From Takifugu bimaculatus (lineage: Eukaryota > Chordata > Actinopteri > Tetraodontiformes > Tetraodontidae), in NCBI GenBank assembly GCA_004026145.2, contig CP034976.1, positions 8,242,178 to 8,306,177 of the forward strand: a stretch of DNA of 64,000 nt, written 5' to 3'. The notes under the pieces were generated by a model. It ran no database searches and was not told the DNA's origin. It saw only the letters and a list, made by a program, of their open reading frames with translations. This document shows positions 23,180-35,301 of the stretch, in pieces. Both the position numbers and the translations under genes were made by a program. Position 1 is the stretch's first letter, and every line of letters begins with the position of its first letter.

Positions 23180-23910
23180 GTCCCAGAGGTCCATTGCAAG
23201 AGCCTGATTTTGTTTATTACAATAACTTTATTGATTTCCAAGAGATCCTACTTGTCTTTATTGCACCAGGGAAGCTGTGATGTGATTTGATTCATTTAGG
23301 GACCCAGATTGAGGCGGACACATGTCATTATTAGACATTACGGTGTGCGGTTTACGCTGAAATTGGCAGCTTATATTTTAGCCTGTGTTATTAACTTGTA
23401 TGAAGAAAGGACATTTGGGTGGACAGTTTCATGGCTTCCCTTTCTTAGCTGCTTTTCTCCAGTCAAAGCCATATTTTCCTAAGTGTATGTTCCCTCAGGT
23501 AAAATGTAAATGCAGGGAATATGACTGCTATATGTGGTGTAACCAAAGACTCCGGCTTCAGTTTATCTGGAGTTTATTACTGTGAAAGACGGTGAGCAGG
23601 TGGCAAGGCTGTTCACGAGACCCCCACTGATCTCCCAGCGTTGGAGTTTTTCCAATTTGAGAAGGTCATATTGGCGCTGTGCGGTGGGGTCCTTGTAAAC
23701 AGTGCACCCCGAGACCTTAATTCCACAATTAGCATTCACCGTTCACGTCGGCATTAGATGATTTCATTCCTCCGCTTTGCTGCCTTTGCTGCTGTCGCAG
23801 AAGTTTAAAGTCGGGGCGAGCTGAGGTGTGTTACAGTGTAAATATTCATGAATCTGGTTAATCTTCTTACATACTCATTAAAATCAATTTATATGTGACG
23901 GCTGTTTTGT
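23180..23910. promoter_or_regulatory. Candidate conserved non-coding block
   Basis: Two AT-rich, motif-dense segments, 23200-23400 and 23690-23910. Words include TTTATTACAATAACTTTATTGATTT (SOX/homeodomain/CDX-like), CACAATTAGCATTCACC, GTAAATATTCATGAATCTGG and TTAAAATCAATTTATATG. Simple repeats are nearly absent apart from a T8 run. Confidence 0.35.
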
Positions 23911-24259
23911 TTTTTTTTGTAAATGTGAGACATTGTGTGTAGTGAGCGAGCAAGTTCAATCCCGTCAAAGAGCAAAGTAGAGTTTACAAAACCCCAAATC
24001 ACTTTTAGTCATTTGTGTTAATGCGGTTTAATACGCAGGTTGCTCCTTTATGGTTCAGAGATGTACAGAGATGTATTATTTCCAGAGCCACACCTCTACT
24101 GGTGGTACGTGGTAATATCACATCCGTCAAGTGGTTGTGAACATGCAGCAACACTTTCCATCTCGGCAGCTTGTAGGCGTATCCTTAAATTACACACGCT
24201 CCCCCTGTTTTTAACCCTGTGCCAATATCCTGCGGGTGACAACTGTTATTTGGAACTGA

Positions 24260-24445
24260 GGCCATGTTGGCTGGTCCTCAAAACTTCCCAGAGCTATTTG
24301 GGGGTTAAAACTTTGATATTTAGAGGTTAAAACGGGGTTCAGGGGAAGTATATGGGTAGGGTTCAGAGCTTGGGAATTTGTTATGGCAATTGGGGTCCTC
24401 ACAAAGATAGCACGGCCCGCATGTGTGTATGCGCATGTGTAACAA
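24260..24445 (+). mobile_element. Decayed copy of a dispersed fish repeat ending in GT dinucleotides
   Basis: The segment carries the degenerate GGTTA-rich core and the terminal block GGGGTCCTCACAAAGATAG followed by TG-rich sequence. I recall this arrangement from a very abundant teleost repeat next to CA/GT arrays. A second, oppositely oriented member is at 47700-47880. Class and autonomous partner are unknown to me. Confidence 0.5.
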
Positions 24446-24748
24446 TCATAGACACATTTTGAGACAAATGGCTACAGCAGTGAGTCACATGACCAGCGTA
24501 TAGCGCCACATGGCCGTCCAAGTCCTTTGCAGACAAGCTGGATTTGCAGATCTCTTTTGGATTTGCCAGGTGGAAGAATCCAACTCGGGCTGTTAATGAG
24601 AATATATTTAGGGTTGTGGTTTTTAAATGAGAGGACACCTTGAGGTATTGTTAATCCTCCTCTTTTATTTTGAGTTTAGGTGCTAGGAAGATGTTGCAGT
24701 CGGACACCTGAGAAAGCCTGATCAGCTCGGTGTAGTCGGCCCTGTGCA

Positions 24749-24762
24749 GCGCCCCCCACTGG
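24749..24762 (-). promoter_or_regulatory. CTCF-like site, reverse orientation
   Basis: The minus strand reads CCAGTGGGGGGCGC, followed by TGCAC. It matches CCASYAGRKGGCRS except for G at the sixth position, a known tolerated variant, and has the strong GGGGGCGC core. Confidence 0.45.
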
Positions 24763-24859
24763 CCACCGCCTGCCAATGTTTATGTAATTAGCATAATTTT
24801 GAAACATATCATTTTTCATTAAGTAGGCATTAGCAATGCTGACCTTTTGCTCCACACTA

Positions 24860-25500
24860 CTAACGGGCATTTTGATTATCTAGATTACATGATGATTACA
24901 GCATGAATAAATGGCTCTGTAAGAGTATTAAATCATATGCATGTAATAAGTCCATGATATTCATGTATTATCCCTCTAACATCATTACCAGGCATGAAGT
25001 TCTTCCAGATTTAATGCAGGGCTGTGATGTTGTTCCAACATAGTAAATGTCACAACACAAATATTGCTGCCATTTACGTATATGCACACTTTATCTCATT
25101 AGAGCCATACTGGCAACTTGTATAATAAGTTAGACCTGATTCAGGCTTTTTTATTAGGCTTTGTTTTTCTCTGTTTTGAAGCTAACGTGGAGATTTTACT
25201 CACACCCACGACTCTAACTTTTATTGTAGGGCTCCCGTAATGTAGCAATAGATTAGAGATTAAAAGATTTCCTTCTAAATTAGCTTTTTTGACATGTCAA
25301 GGCTATTCCTTGTGTCTTTTTAAACATCATTGGAAAGCTGCCTGCTGTAGGCAGTGTTATCGCACTCATGTGTGATCACTTCCTTTGTATCAACAATGAA
25401 AGAAAAAGAGGAGCTCCTGCCTAAATATTAGAGCTCAACGGTTGGTGGTCCTCCCCAACGATGTGATTCGTTCTGTTGCATCACGTGACCCTCTCTGATA
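24860..25500. promoter_or_regulatory. Candidate conserved non-coding block with POU-like words
   Basis: AT-rich, repeat-free sequence with TTGATTATCTAGATTACATGATGATTACAG, here a run of GATTA/GATTAC words, and AATCATATGCATGTAATAAG (POU/octamer-like). Vertebrate enhancers of neural genes often look like this. Conservation is not testable here. Confidence 0.35.
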
Positions 25501-26130
25501 ATTCCTGAAAATGGCCTCCTAAAGGGTTACGGTTACGGTAGTTTTTCACTTATTTGATGTCCTTTACATGTGTTTTACTGCTCTTGCAGTAACATTGATT
25601 TCCATCTTATATCTTTGGTGCTGTTAGAATACGAGTTTTTTCTTCTTTTTTTTCTCAAACTTTAGCACAAAAATCTGCACTTCAACACCAAACTTTACAC
25701 TTTCATGTCTATCTATGCTGCTCTCTCCTTACATATCTTTATGCTTAATGCATGGGTAAGTGTCCAGATATTTTAAAGGTAGGCCTCTTAACTACATCAT
25801 TACTCATTTAAGTGTTAAAATCAATCAGAAAATAAATGTATCCTCAGCTTTTTCTTGGATCTTTATAGCCGAATGGGGGGCATTATGAAGCTAAGAATAT
25901 TAGAAATATAAAAAATGTTGCTGGTAATGACAGCTATTGCATACACAAATATTATTCATGCTATGTTTTGTTTAATGGTACATTAATGCAAAAAGAAACC
26001 AATTTCTCTGCAGATTTAATACAGAGGAAACTTCTAAACAACCACTCAGGCTTGTAGCCTATGGCCCTGTAAAGAGCCTCTGCGTGTAGCGAGGAGTGAC
26101 GGTAAAAGGCATCCTTAGGAGGGTATCTTA
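25501..26130. other. Gene-free AT-rich spacer
   Basis: No gene or repeat of note. A T8 run near 25650 and AT-rich tracts only. Confidence 0.45.
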
Positions 26131-26790
26131 AGGTCATCAACATCCCTCGCAGCTCACTGGAGCCATAAGTTGATAAATTCAGAGGGGCATTTGCCCTTCA
26201 AGCCGCACAATTTGCTAGGGGCCCTGCCTCTGTTAGGCCTGTCCTAATCTAATGCCAACTGTCTCTCTGTGAAGAAAAATGGAAAAATTGTTTGTGAAAA
26301 ATGAGCGTCAAAACCCTTCTCCTCCGCCCCCGAGCCCCTAATCAGAAATACAGTCAGCAAGAGCATTTATTGGCCCTGCGAGGATTTCTTATGTTTGAGC
26401 CTCTGAGGAGAAGTAAATGCAGGCAATTATAGATGAAGTGATTTAACATGCCAGCGTCCCTTTTCTACATAAGTGGCTCATTGTACAGAGGAGTCTAAGG
26501 GCCCCGGCGCAAGCTAAGCACCCTATAGCATGGTCGCCGTTATTACGGTGCCTTAGCAATCATTTTTGACAATGTCTTTAAATGGAATATGACAAACCAT
26601 AAAGCATATTCCTGGGTTGTAGAAAAGGGGGCAGCGGAGGAGCTGAGCGTATGAACAGCTTCCCTGTCGTCTGAAGCAAAGCCCTCGAATCTGCTAATAT
26701 TTGCCCGCAGACTCCATCTGTCCTCATCTGTGTTTGCTCGAAATGTGTTCTTAAAAAGAATCTAATTAATACTGTTTAGCCAAATGAGTC
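26131..26790. promoter_or_regulatory. Strong candidate conserved non-coding block
   Basis: About 650 bp free of simple repeats, with mixed composition. It contains GCAGGCAATTATAGATG, CTAATCAGAAATACAG, CTTAGCAATCATTTTTGACAATG and TAAATGGAATATGAC. No frame is credible. It is among the most element-like blocks of the desert. Confidence 0.4.
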
Positions 26791-26924
26791 GGGGGCGGCA
26801 TATTCCAGTTTGTCTTCTGTCCTGCTGTCACGTCGTTTTCCCGTTTCTGGTCGAGGCGATTCCTTTATCTTAACGTTTGATTGCTTATTCTGTGTGTGCA
26901 TATGTGAATATTAACTGTGCACTT

Positions 26925-26958
26925 TTCTCTCTCTCTCTCTCGTTCTCTCTCTCTCTCT
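26925..26958. repeat. (CT)n microsatellite with one interruption
   Basis: CT units broken once by CGTT. Confidence 0.9.
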
Positions 26959-27056
26959 TTTGTCCAAATGTTAAACTCTCACAGCATGGCAGTAGCTTTG
27001 CCTCATGTCAGGTTTGGACATGCTTCACACAAACACACACTCACACAGGAAATAAA

Positions 27057-27057
<1 letters not shown>

Positions 27058-27124
<67 letters not shown>
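27058..27124. repeat. (CA)33 microsatellite
   Basis: An uninterrupted CA array of about 67 bp, one of the two longest dinucleotide arrays here. It makes the histidine/threonine-only frames in this area meaningless. Confidence 0.97.
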
Positions 27125-27126
<2 letters not shown>

Positions 27127-29690
27127 TAACCTAACACCCCCATAAGCGCCTCTTTTGCATGCCGCTGCCATAACTAACTGGATTAGTCAGCCACAATCGA
27201 TTTGGCTCATGCTATCAAAACCAAACAGCCAATCTCCCCTCGCCCATCCTTCTTATAGCGCCACGCTCTTCCTACCCTGCTCTTTCATGCCTGTTTTCCT
27301 TTCCTTTCCATTCCCTCGCTCCATCTGTCCTCACCCTCCTCTCCCTTCATCCCTGCATCCACTGCCCCGCACGTCTTCTTTCAAGAGCCCGTCGTCCACT
27401 CGCTTTCCTCCATCCGATCTCGCTGCGTTCCAACTGTAAGCTTCAAGCAGTGCTGTTTTTTCTTAATCTCCCTTTCGTCTTCGCATTCCTCTCATCGATT
27501 CAATCCCTCCAGAAGCGATGGATCCAAGGCTCTCTTTTGTCGCCTTCGCCCTGTATCATCCTCTTTTTCCGGACTCTACAGGCCAAACGATGGCTGAAAT
27601 GGCATCATTGATATTTCATGTGCAGGAAAGTTTTTCACCAGAACTGCAGCGGTGGACAGGACTCTGCTCCAGGACGTTCCAGGAGGGAACATTTCAAGAG
27701 GTCACCTTTTATGTGTAAAAACACTGCAGCATCATCAGCAAAACTCAAGGATTTTCAAGTGAGAGACCAACCGATGTCAAGCTTTAACAAATGTATATTC
27801 AAGCGTTTAAATGACACAATCATCTGATTCGGCCATGTTTGCCGTACCACAACGACTCCAGTCTATCGTTTCATCGCCCTCCCTACGTCGATGACATTTC
27901 ATTAAAAACTCTGCCTCCTGTCATTCTCTCCCTCTCCTGCCCTTCACTCCGACTCCTCTTCCTGCTCTTCATCCCTCCGTGCCAGTGCGCCACCATGACT
28001 TCCCTCCGTGCCACACATTCATCCATCCGTTTTTTCACTTCGGCAGCCAAATCGCTCTCTAACAGATGCCACGCTCATTCATTCCATCTCCCAAGTGTGC
28101 GAGTGTGTGTCTGTTGTGTCTGTGTAATTATGTGCGTGTGTGTGTGTGTGTGTGACGGAGTGTGTGGGCATGTGTGCAAGTGTGCGCCCCAGCGGAAAAG
28201 GCCTGGCCAAGGCTAATTGCTGCCTCCTACCTGGTGGTGACAGGCCTAATCAAGGATGATGAGCCGTCTCTCTCTCTCTCTCTTTCGCTCCCTCCCTCCC
28301 TGCTTTTGGCAGAAAAACAGATAGACAGCCTCCAGTCCCCCATTATGGGTTGTTTTTGGAAAGGAGAGGAGATTGGGAAGATGATGGCAAGAGGGGGGCA
28401 GTGCGGAGGGAGGGAAGCAAGGAAGGACAGCGCTTTTCATTTCAGCTCTCTCCCCTTAAGAGGACGGCGCAAGAGCAAAAATTGGCCGCATGCTGGAGGG
28501 CTGCAGAGGTACATAGGTTGCAGCACGACGTCCTTTTCAGACCTCCTCTCACAGAGTGAAGGGACCACCGTGATTGCATGAATGAATAAACAAATGAATC
28601 TATTTGTTTCAGGGTGTTTGGGGGGGGGGGGGTAAAGTGGTGGTTGGTGGGATTTTCGTGGCAGCTGGACTGAAGGGCACTGCTTTCCAACAAATGCCTC
28701 CCCCGCTGTGAAACGGCTTCTACGTTGTTCGACTCTTTTCTTTACCAGGCCGCTGCGTTCATGCAGCTCTTTCCTCGATAGGAGGGTTGATAATGTGTGC
28801 AGAGCTCCCAAAGGCGACAGGAAGAGTGCGCCTAGACCTGCCACGTAAATTACTCAAATCTGGATGAATCAACTGCATTTTGCGGGTGGTTCTACAGAGA
28901 GGAGGCTCCTGCCTCATCCTGGTCGATTTTTTATTTTTTTTATTTTTTAGGAAAATGTGGATTCAGAAAGGTCATTTTCCTCCAGTGGAGACATTCATCT
29001 GCATGTTAATGAAGGAAAACCTCCTTCATGTGGACTCATTGATTGTGGCTGGGAAAAACTACAGAGGAAATGAGTCCAGATGATTAATTAGACACAGCGA
29101 GGAAGGATACGTTTTCTTGGACTTGGACTTGCACAGGCAGCGGTTGCACATTCAAACAGGTTTTTCTAGCTTATCAGGAGTTGAAGTTTTGAAATAACGC
29201 TTTCCTCTCCAAACAGATATGTTAGAGGAAGATATTTGGACCTTTAACACAATAGCCATCGAGCCAGCAGACCTTTGAGAAGTAGAGGTCTGCTGGAAAA
29301 GCGGGTTTCATCATGATGGATTTAGCTGGAAACCCTTCATCCAATATCTGATTTCCCTTTCTTTCTCTCTGCTTATCTCAAGATTTCGCCTCCTCACATT
29401 GTTTATCCTTCTCTCCTACCTTCTTGCTGCTCCTTCGCTGCGTCTTACCACCTCCACATTGCTCCTCCCTTGCCTCCATCTGCCGTCGTATCTCTGCCTC
29501 CTGCAGCTCCTGGAACACATGCACACGGATGGCTTCTCTGAGTACTGGCCACCCCTGCAGATTGAGTCCTTATCGGGCCTTTTTCTATCAGACAGCCTGA
29601 GAATGAACAGAACTCTGGAGGAAATATTTCATATTTACTCTGGATTCATGAATGGATCGGTCTCGTGTTCAGGTGGGGTATGAGTGAAAC
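27125..29690. other. Gene-free, C/T-rich stretch with several microsatellites
   Basis: No supported gene. Long overlapping frames on both strands (27839-28216, 28162-28581, 28437-28844) are low-complexity products of C/T- and G/A-rich sequence. Contains (GT)n at about 28131-28153, (CT)n at 28266-28284 and a G-run at 28620-28632. Confidence 0.55.
29264..29296. repeat. Perfect 11-bp stem hairpin
   Basis: CCAGCAGACCT at 29264-29274 is exactly inverted as AGGTCTGCTGG at 29286-29296 with an 11-nt loop. Too short to call an RNA gene. Confidence 0.8.
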
Positions 29691-29759
29691 ATTCCTCACG
29701 TTCTGCACAGTAAAGAGCTCAGTAGCGTGTTCACCCCCGTGTAAAACTTTAGCTAATCA

Positions 29760-30300
29760 AGTCCATCATTTCTTCCTTGTATTTCAGACAAAAGAGTGCA
29801 GTTCAGACAAGTGTCAGGATTATGTGTCTTTGTAAATGATTATATCATCGCACACAATGTCCGCTCTCCTTTTCTCTCTTTTTGCTGCTGTATTTAATAT
29901 TATAATTAATTACTCTCCAGTGGAAGTTAATCATTTTTAGACCCAGTCTGGCACAAAAAGAAGTAATGTTTATGACCTAATCAAATATATGACCACGGTT
30001 ATAATAAAGCTCATAATTTCCCCAGTGTATGCCATTACAGAGGCGTAAACTTTGAATCATAATTTCTGCGTTGTGCATAAATTATGCGACTTTGGTCTGG
30101 AAGACGGAACGTTGATTATCGGGTAATTTGAGGGGAGACTGGATGAGAATACCGAAAATATGACTTAATCTGTAAAAGACAACAGAGCGAAGGCATTAGG
30201 TAAAACGGTAATTGCCTCAGTTTGTGCTAAATTAACAGTGTGAATTATTAACACATGCTGAGGTCTCACCACGGTGGCAGAGGACAGGACGTGAAACCTT
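29760..30300. promoter_or_regulatory. Strong candidate conserved non-coding block
   Basis: AT-rich, repeat-free sequence with dense homeodomain-type words: TATTATAATTAATTACTC, GTTGATTATCGGGTAATTTG, AATTATGCGAC and GTAATTGCC. There are also CATAAATTATG and GTTTATGACC. No coding frame. Composition resembles vertebrate forebrain or limb-type enhancers, which is inference only. Confidence 0.4.
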
Positions 30301-31168
30301 TTTCCAGCATAATGGGAGCAGCAAAGGTTTTATACTATATTATGTGCTTTTAGCAGATGGCGACAAGCTAATAATCAGCTTTTTGCATTTTGTAGGAATG
30401 GTTGGAGCACAAAAACAACTCCACAGTGTTGATATTTTCAGGAGTGTTCCAAGTGAGAGCTAGCTAAATAGTTTCAAGCCTTTACCGGTCTCACTCTAGC
30501 GCCAATAGAAGCAGGAAATATGCAGACAAGGGCAAGAACTTGGAAAACCCGGGCATGCGTTTGATTATCCTTGATGCTTCCATCACCCGCATAATCTTTG
30601 CAGCTTTCAACAGAAATGGAGTGACAATATGAGCCATGGGGATGGACCCTGGTCTATTTTCTCTTTCCATTACTGTAAATCAGCTGGTATTGGGGAAGCA
30701 TATATAGCGGTGTTCTGCAACCCTCCTAGGAGAAACACATCTGCTTCTTTTTTGGCTGAAGGTGCTTTTTCCTCGCACGTAAACACAATCACAAGTATGT
30801 TGGAAGGAAATAAGCGAAAAGGTAAATTGGTCCGAATAGGAATTTAAAGTGCACTCCACTCTCATCCATTTCACCAAACTAGTTTTGATGTGTGTAAAGT
30901 TGATGGTTGAAGACATTGACCACAATGAAGCGAGCCTTCATAAGATTGCCAGGCCTCCTCAAATATTACATTATGGAACACTCCAGTGATAATAAAACTG
31001 TCCTTTTTGCTCTCATAGCAATAACAGAGTCTAAACTGCGGTGCGCGTGAAGAACCACAGCAGCATCAGGTCCATCAAAGCTAATTGATTCCTCTATGTC
31101 TTCATTTCCAACGTTGGGCCGGCGAGAATAATAGAGGGGTCGATTTATGAATGCGCAGTGAAAGGAGA

Positions 31169-31197
31169 TGTGTGTGTGTGTGTGTGTGTGTGTGTGT
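31169..31197. repeat. (TG)14 microsatellite
   Basis: Uninterrupted TG array just after a short repeat-free block at 31010-31140. Confidence 0.95.
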
Positions 31198-31379
31198 CGC
31201 GGGTTCAGAAAAATTTCATTTGCAGTGAAAGCACCAGCAGCGTGGAGATAAAAGCAAAGGAGAGGTTTGTGCTTGAATGGATTATGGTTATAGCATGTGT
31301 GAATGTGTGGAACTGTAGATGTTCCACACGCAGAGGTCAAATCCCTGCCCTTAGGCGATTATGTTGATTTACGGGGCTG

Positions 31380-32370
31380 TTTACCATCCCTGGCATACTC
31401 CTTTTACCACTAAAACACTGATTTTTGCACATATTTTAGGTTAATGTGAAAGAGAAGTGCTTTGCATATCAGACCGGGATCTTGTAGCATGAAGGTTTTA
31501 GAGGGAAAATATGTCAAATGTGAATAAAGGCTGATCAAATAAAAGTGTTTCCTGCATGTAAATATTTCTGTTCCATGCAGAAACCCTCAAATCTCAGCTG
31601 ACCCAGAATATCCACTAATACAATACTTAGTGACAAAGAAATCGAGGCTTCAGCATGTATTGATTTTATTTATTTTTATATAAAACCACTATTTAACAGC
31701 TGTAATGGTTGATTTAAAAAAAATAACAGAGGACATCAATAGATTATTTAATTGGACATAATTACTAAAGTAAAAAGTGACTTTCATTTCTTCTGGGTCC
31801 CCAACAGACAGCTGTATTTTAGAGCACCCCCCACCCCCCAGCTCCACCGCTGATGCCCTGCCTCCGGCTGTGCCTCGTATGAAGAAGACCAATAAAGCCT
31901 AAAGTACAGACGACCGGGCTTTTTTTTTTTTCCCCCAACTCAGCGTATTGCCGTCTGAATCCTACACCTGCTTTCATGTCCTTCTGTCCTCTCTGTCGGG
32001 CTCAGCCCGTCTGTGTAGTGTCCGGCTGCGGGGTGTGATAACTCGGCCTAAGCCCAGTCAAACCAGCTTAATTCTCCCTGTGTCAGTGTAAAGCTTCAGA
32101 ATCATCCATTTTGTGGTTAAAGAAAAAAAATCTGTTCATTGGCTTCCAGCTGCGATGTGGGATATCATCTAAAGGAAAAGATTCTCCCTCGCTTCCTTTC
32201 CTCCACTTTCATTATAAATATGCCGTGCTGCTGGTCTTGTTCTTTGCTTTGGCTTATTTCTTTGCAGAAGTTCTTTTTCCCCCCTTCTTTTAAATCTGTA
32301 TTTCCAAACTTTTTTTCCAAATTCTTTTATTTGTCTCCTCTTTCTGTTTAGTGTCAACTTGCAGCCGCTG
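31380..32370. other. Gene-free spacer
   Basis: No gene. A T11C5 tract lies near 31921-31936. The region is otherwise AT-rich and unremarkable. Confidence 0.45.
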
Positions 32371-32720
32371 AATAAGGGATAAAGCTGGGCGAATCCTCGC
32401 TGACCATCAAACAGCAGTCAAATGAATCCCTCAGCATTTGATTCATTCATGTCAAAAGGCCAATGAAATGAATTTCTTTGACACCAAATCCCTCCGTGCG
32501 GGAAAATTGGAACAGAACTTATTTAATTTCAAGCGGAGAATTTCTATCACACAGGAACACCCCCGTCCACGTTATTGTTCCCTTTGCCAAATCTGCTTCC
32601 CTTTGTAGAATCAGAGCATCTGTTCCTTATTTGATAGGGCCTGAATCTTATTGCTACTCACTGACCTTTGACCCCTTTACCATTATAATGGGAGGAAGTA
32701 TGAGGTTCTGGACAGTTTGA
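32371..32720. promoter_or_regulatory. Candidate conserved element containing a DR1 site
   Basis: A repeat-free block with TGACCTTTGACCC at 32662-32674, a near-perfect direct repeat of the nuclear receptor half-site with 1-bp spacing (DR1), as bound by COUP-TF (NR2F), HNF4 or RXR dimers. Nearby are ATTTGATTCATTCATG and CCATTATAATGGGAGG. Confidence 0.4.
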
Positions 32721-33990
32721 GGCACAGCTATGGCTTCTAACACAGTGCTAAATGCTGAGGATGTGCTTGTTCATTAGCCTCGGTCGCTTATTCAACACAG
32801 GGTCTTTTCAATATTCCATAGCAGACAAACAGCCTCTCCTGAATATGTAAGCACAGTATCCTCTTCACGCTACAAGAATTGGGAATAACTTCATTTGAAG
32901 CAAATTATTTAACACCTCCTTCAGTTAATAAGTGTCGGATCTATTCGCTTCCCCACCGTAGGAACCAATCTTTTACCCACGGTTTTGGAAATGACGCGTT
33001 TCCACTGAAATTACCCTGGAGAAGTGGCCCTTGTCACATTTTCCTTGGAAGAGTCTTAGGATTTTCCAAATGTCCTGGAATTCTTGAGGGGTGGGTCTGT
33101 TTGCCAAAGAACACCGTGGTGGAATACACTTTACACACCACTTTGCAAAATACTTCTTAATCGAGCAAGATTATAACATTTAAAAGACCCTTTTCTACTC
33201 CCTAATACTTCATTAAACTGATTTAGCTGAGATTTCTGGAACTTTTAAGTGCCATGGAAACACAAACCAGGAAATTTTTAGAGTAAAAGTTTCTGCAAAT
33301 GTTGCGTGTCAATAAACGTCAAATGATAGTTTGCTGTCATGAGATGAGACGTCAGTGTCCGACCTCCTAATTCTCTGTTCCAACCATAAAAGCATCTGTA
33401 TCTGCTGGTGTATCTGTATTTATCATGGATCACATGCAGAGATGTGTTTGACTTCTCCAGGGTTCAAAAATATCTTTGGGAGTGGGGGAAGAGACACAGT
33501 ATGGATTGACCCATAAGTAGGCCTTCAGACATCTGTTCAAAGAAAGCAGAGAGCTGTGTTGGTGTGGGAAGGAGTCCAGCAATCAATAAGCCAACAATGG
33601 ACATACAGCAAACCGTATATGAACATGTATCAACCCATCCAGTAAATTACCTGAGGAATTATTAAGTCTGGAAAACAGAATGGAAGACAATCTGCCCTGT
33701 TGGCTGCTGTTCCAACACAAATACAAAAAACTACGATTTCATTATCGGCGGAGATGCCCCCCCCCCCAACCTCTTTGCAGCTGATGAAAGACAATGAAAC
33801 TCGGAGGATAACTAGTAACAAAAAAGACAAACAACATAGATTAAAACCGCTGCAAGCACTGGAGCGAAGCCAAATGTCAGGACCTCCACCCCTGACATTG
33901 ATGAATACATATTTGGCTACGGGTCAGAATGCCTTAACTTCACTTTTTGCCGCAACATCCCATCTGCAGCAAACAGCCAGCAGCAGGCGC
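32721..33990. other. Gene-free spacer
   Basis: No credible gene. A C9 run lies near 33758-33767. The 138-codon frame at 33700-34116 overlaps minus-strand frames and matches nothing known to me. Confidence 0.45.
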
Positions 33991-34300
33991 GAAACATTCC
34001 TGTCAAATATGGAAGCGGGTAGAATTGAAATATCAAGTGCTTCTTATGGGACACTGTGTTCATTAGTGGCCGCCGTAATTGAATTATTTGAGACCGCATT
34101 GTTGTTCAATAATTAGCTTATTAGCATGGAAACCACAACACTGGAAGGCCAAGCAATCAGACCAACAATTAGCCATCAGCGCAAAGACGCTCCGATTGGG
34201 GCTACGCGCTAATGGCAGCTCGTGTCACTGCTGGTCAACTCATTTCCATTACAATCAATTAGTGAATGGCACTGATTTGATCTAACGACAAAGGATTCAT
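33991..34300. promoter_or_regulatory. Candidate conserved element with a paired-homeodomain (P3) site
   Basis: TAATTGAATTA at 34076-34086 fits the dimer site TAATYNRATTA of paired-class homeodomain proteins exactly. The surrounding repeat-free block has further TAATTAGC, CAATTAGCC and CAATCAATTAGTG words. Confidence 0.42.
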
Positions 34301-35300
34301 TAAACGGGGGAGCAGATAACAAAAGCCCCGGTTGAAGTTTGTCCAAATGGCAGAGATGGAAGAAGCTGTTTACCGCGGACTTCGCTCCACCGAACACTTG
34401 GAGTTATAACTCAGTAAAACATGGTAGAGCTGTAAAACGTCGGCTGGGCTCTAACCTGCTTTCTTACTGTGTTTATGGCTCCGGTGTTCAACTTTTGCAA
34501 AGGCCTTCCAAAGAGGGAGCCTAATCACAGACACTGACATGAGTTTTGTTACCTTCTTTGTCATTTTTTCTTGTAAATCAAAGCGTAAGCCGCCTTTGCT
34601 GTAATCCTGCAGCCTGATGGGCACTGGGATGGCAGTTACAGCTCATTACCGTAAAGCCTGATTATGAAAATCGGTGAAATCTTGTGAAAATGATCATTTC
34701 GTATGTATATGTCTTGCTCCTGAGGCCCAGGTGCTCTCTGCCTTCTCAGCAGTTTTCTATCCAAGTACAAGAAAGAGATTTGTCACCAATGAGAACTCTC
34801 AGTGCCAGTGGATCGTAATTATGATACTCTGAGAAACATATAAAATTCTAAGCAGCCAGTTTTCCTCCTAACATGCATCAGCACCGACCGCTTCAATAAC
34901 ATTAGCACAGAAAGAGCGTAGCTCAATTTTACATTTTCTTTGTATACACCTTTTCCTCCTGACAAGCAGCAACAACTCCTACCGTAACAGCTAATTCATC
35001 ATAAAAGCTTATTTATCTTTGTAGAATCTCCTCTGTCCATGTTTGACTTGAGGTGAAACCTAAAATGCAAAAGAGATCCATCTAGTGGGCATATTGTCTG
35101 AACCCATTGTCAATATTTCCACAAGTTATTTCCTGCTGATAGGCTGTAAACAGCCACAGGTGCTTTGCTTGGACATGTAAAAGTTTACTTGTAAAAATGT
35201 AAATGGGACACAACAATCCTCCATGCTGGACCAAGCACAGGTCTGATTAGAGGTTCTATAGCCTTAAATGTGTGCAACGATACAGAATGCCACTACTATT
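34301..35300. other. Gene-free spacer with a small candidate element at 34590-34700
   Basis: No gene found. The sub-block 34590-34700 (CTGATTATGAAAATC, CAGTTACAGCTCATTACC) is motif-dense; the remainder is plain. Confidence 0.35.
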
Positions 35301-35301
35301 C

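Noticed and set aside
28162..28844. Overlapping frames of 135-139 codons on both strands
   Set aside because: C/T- and G/A-biased sequence makes long frames likely by chance; products are low complexity and match nothing.
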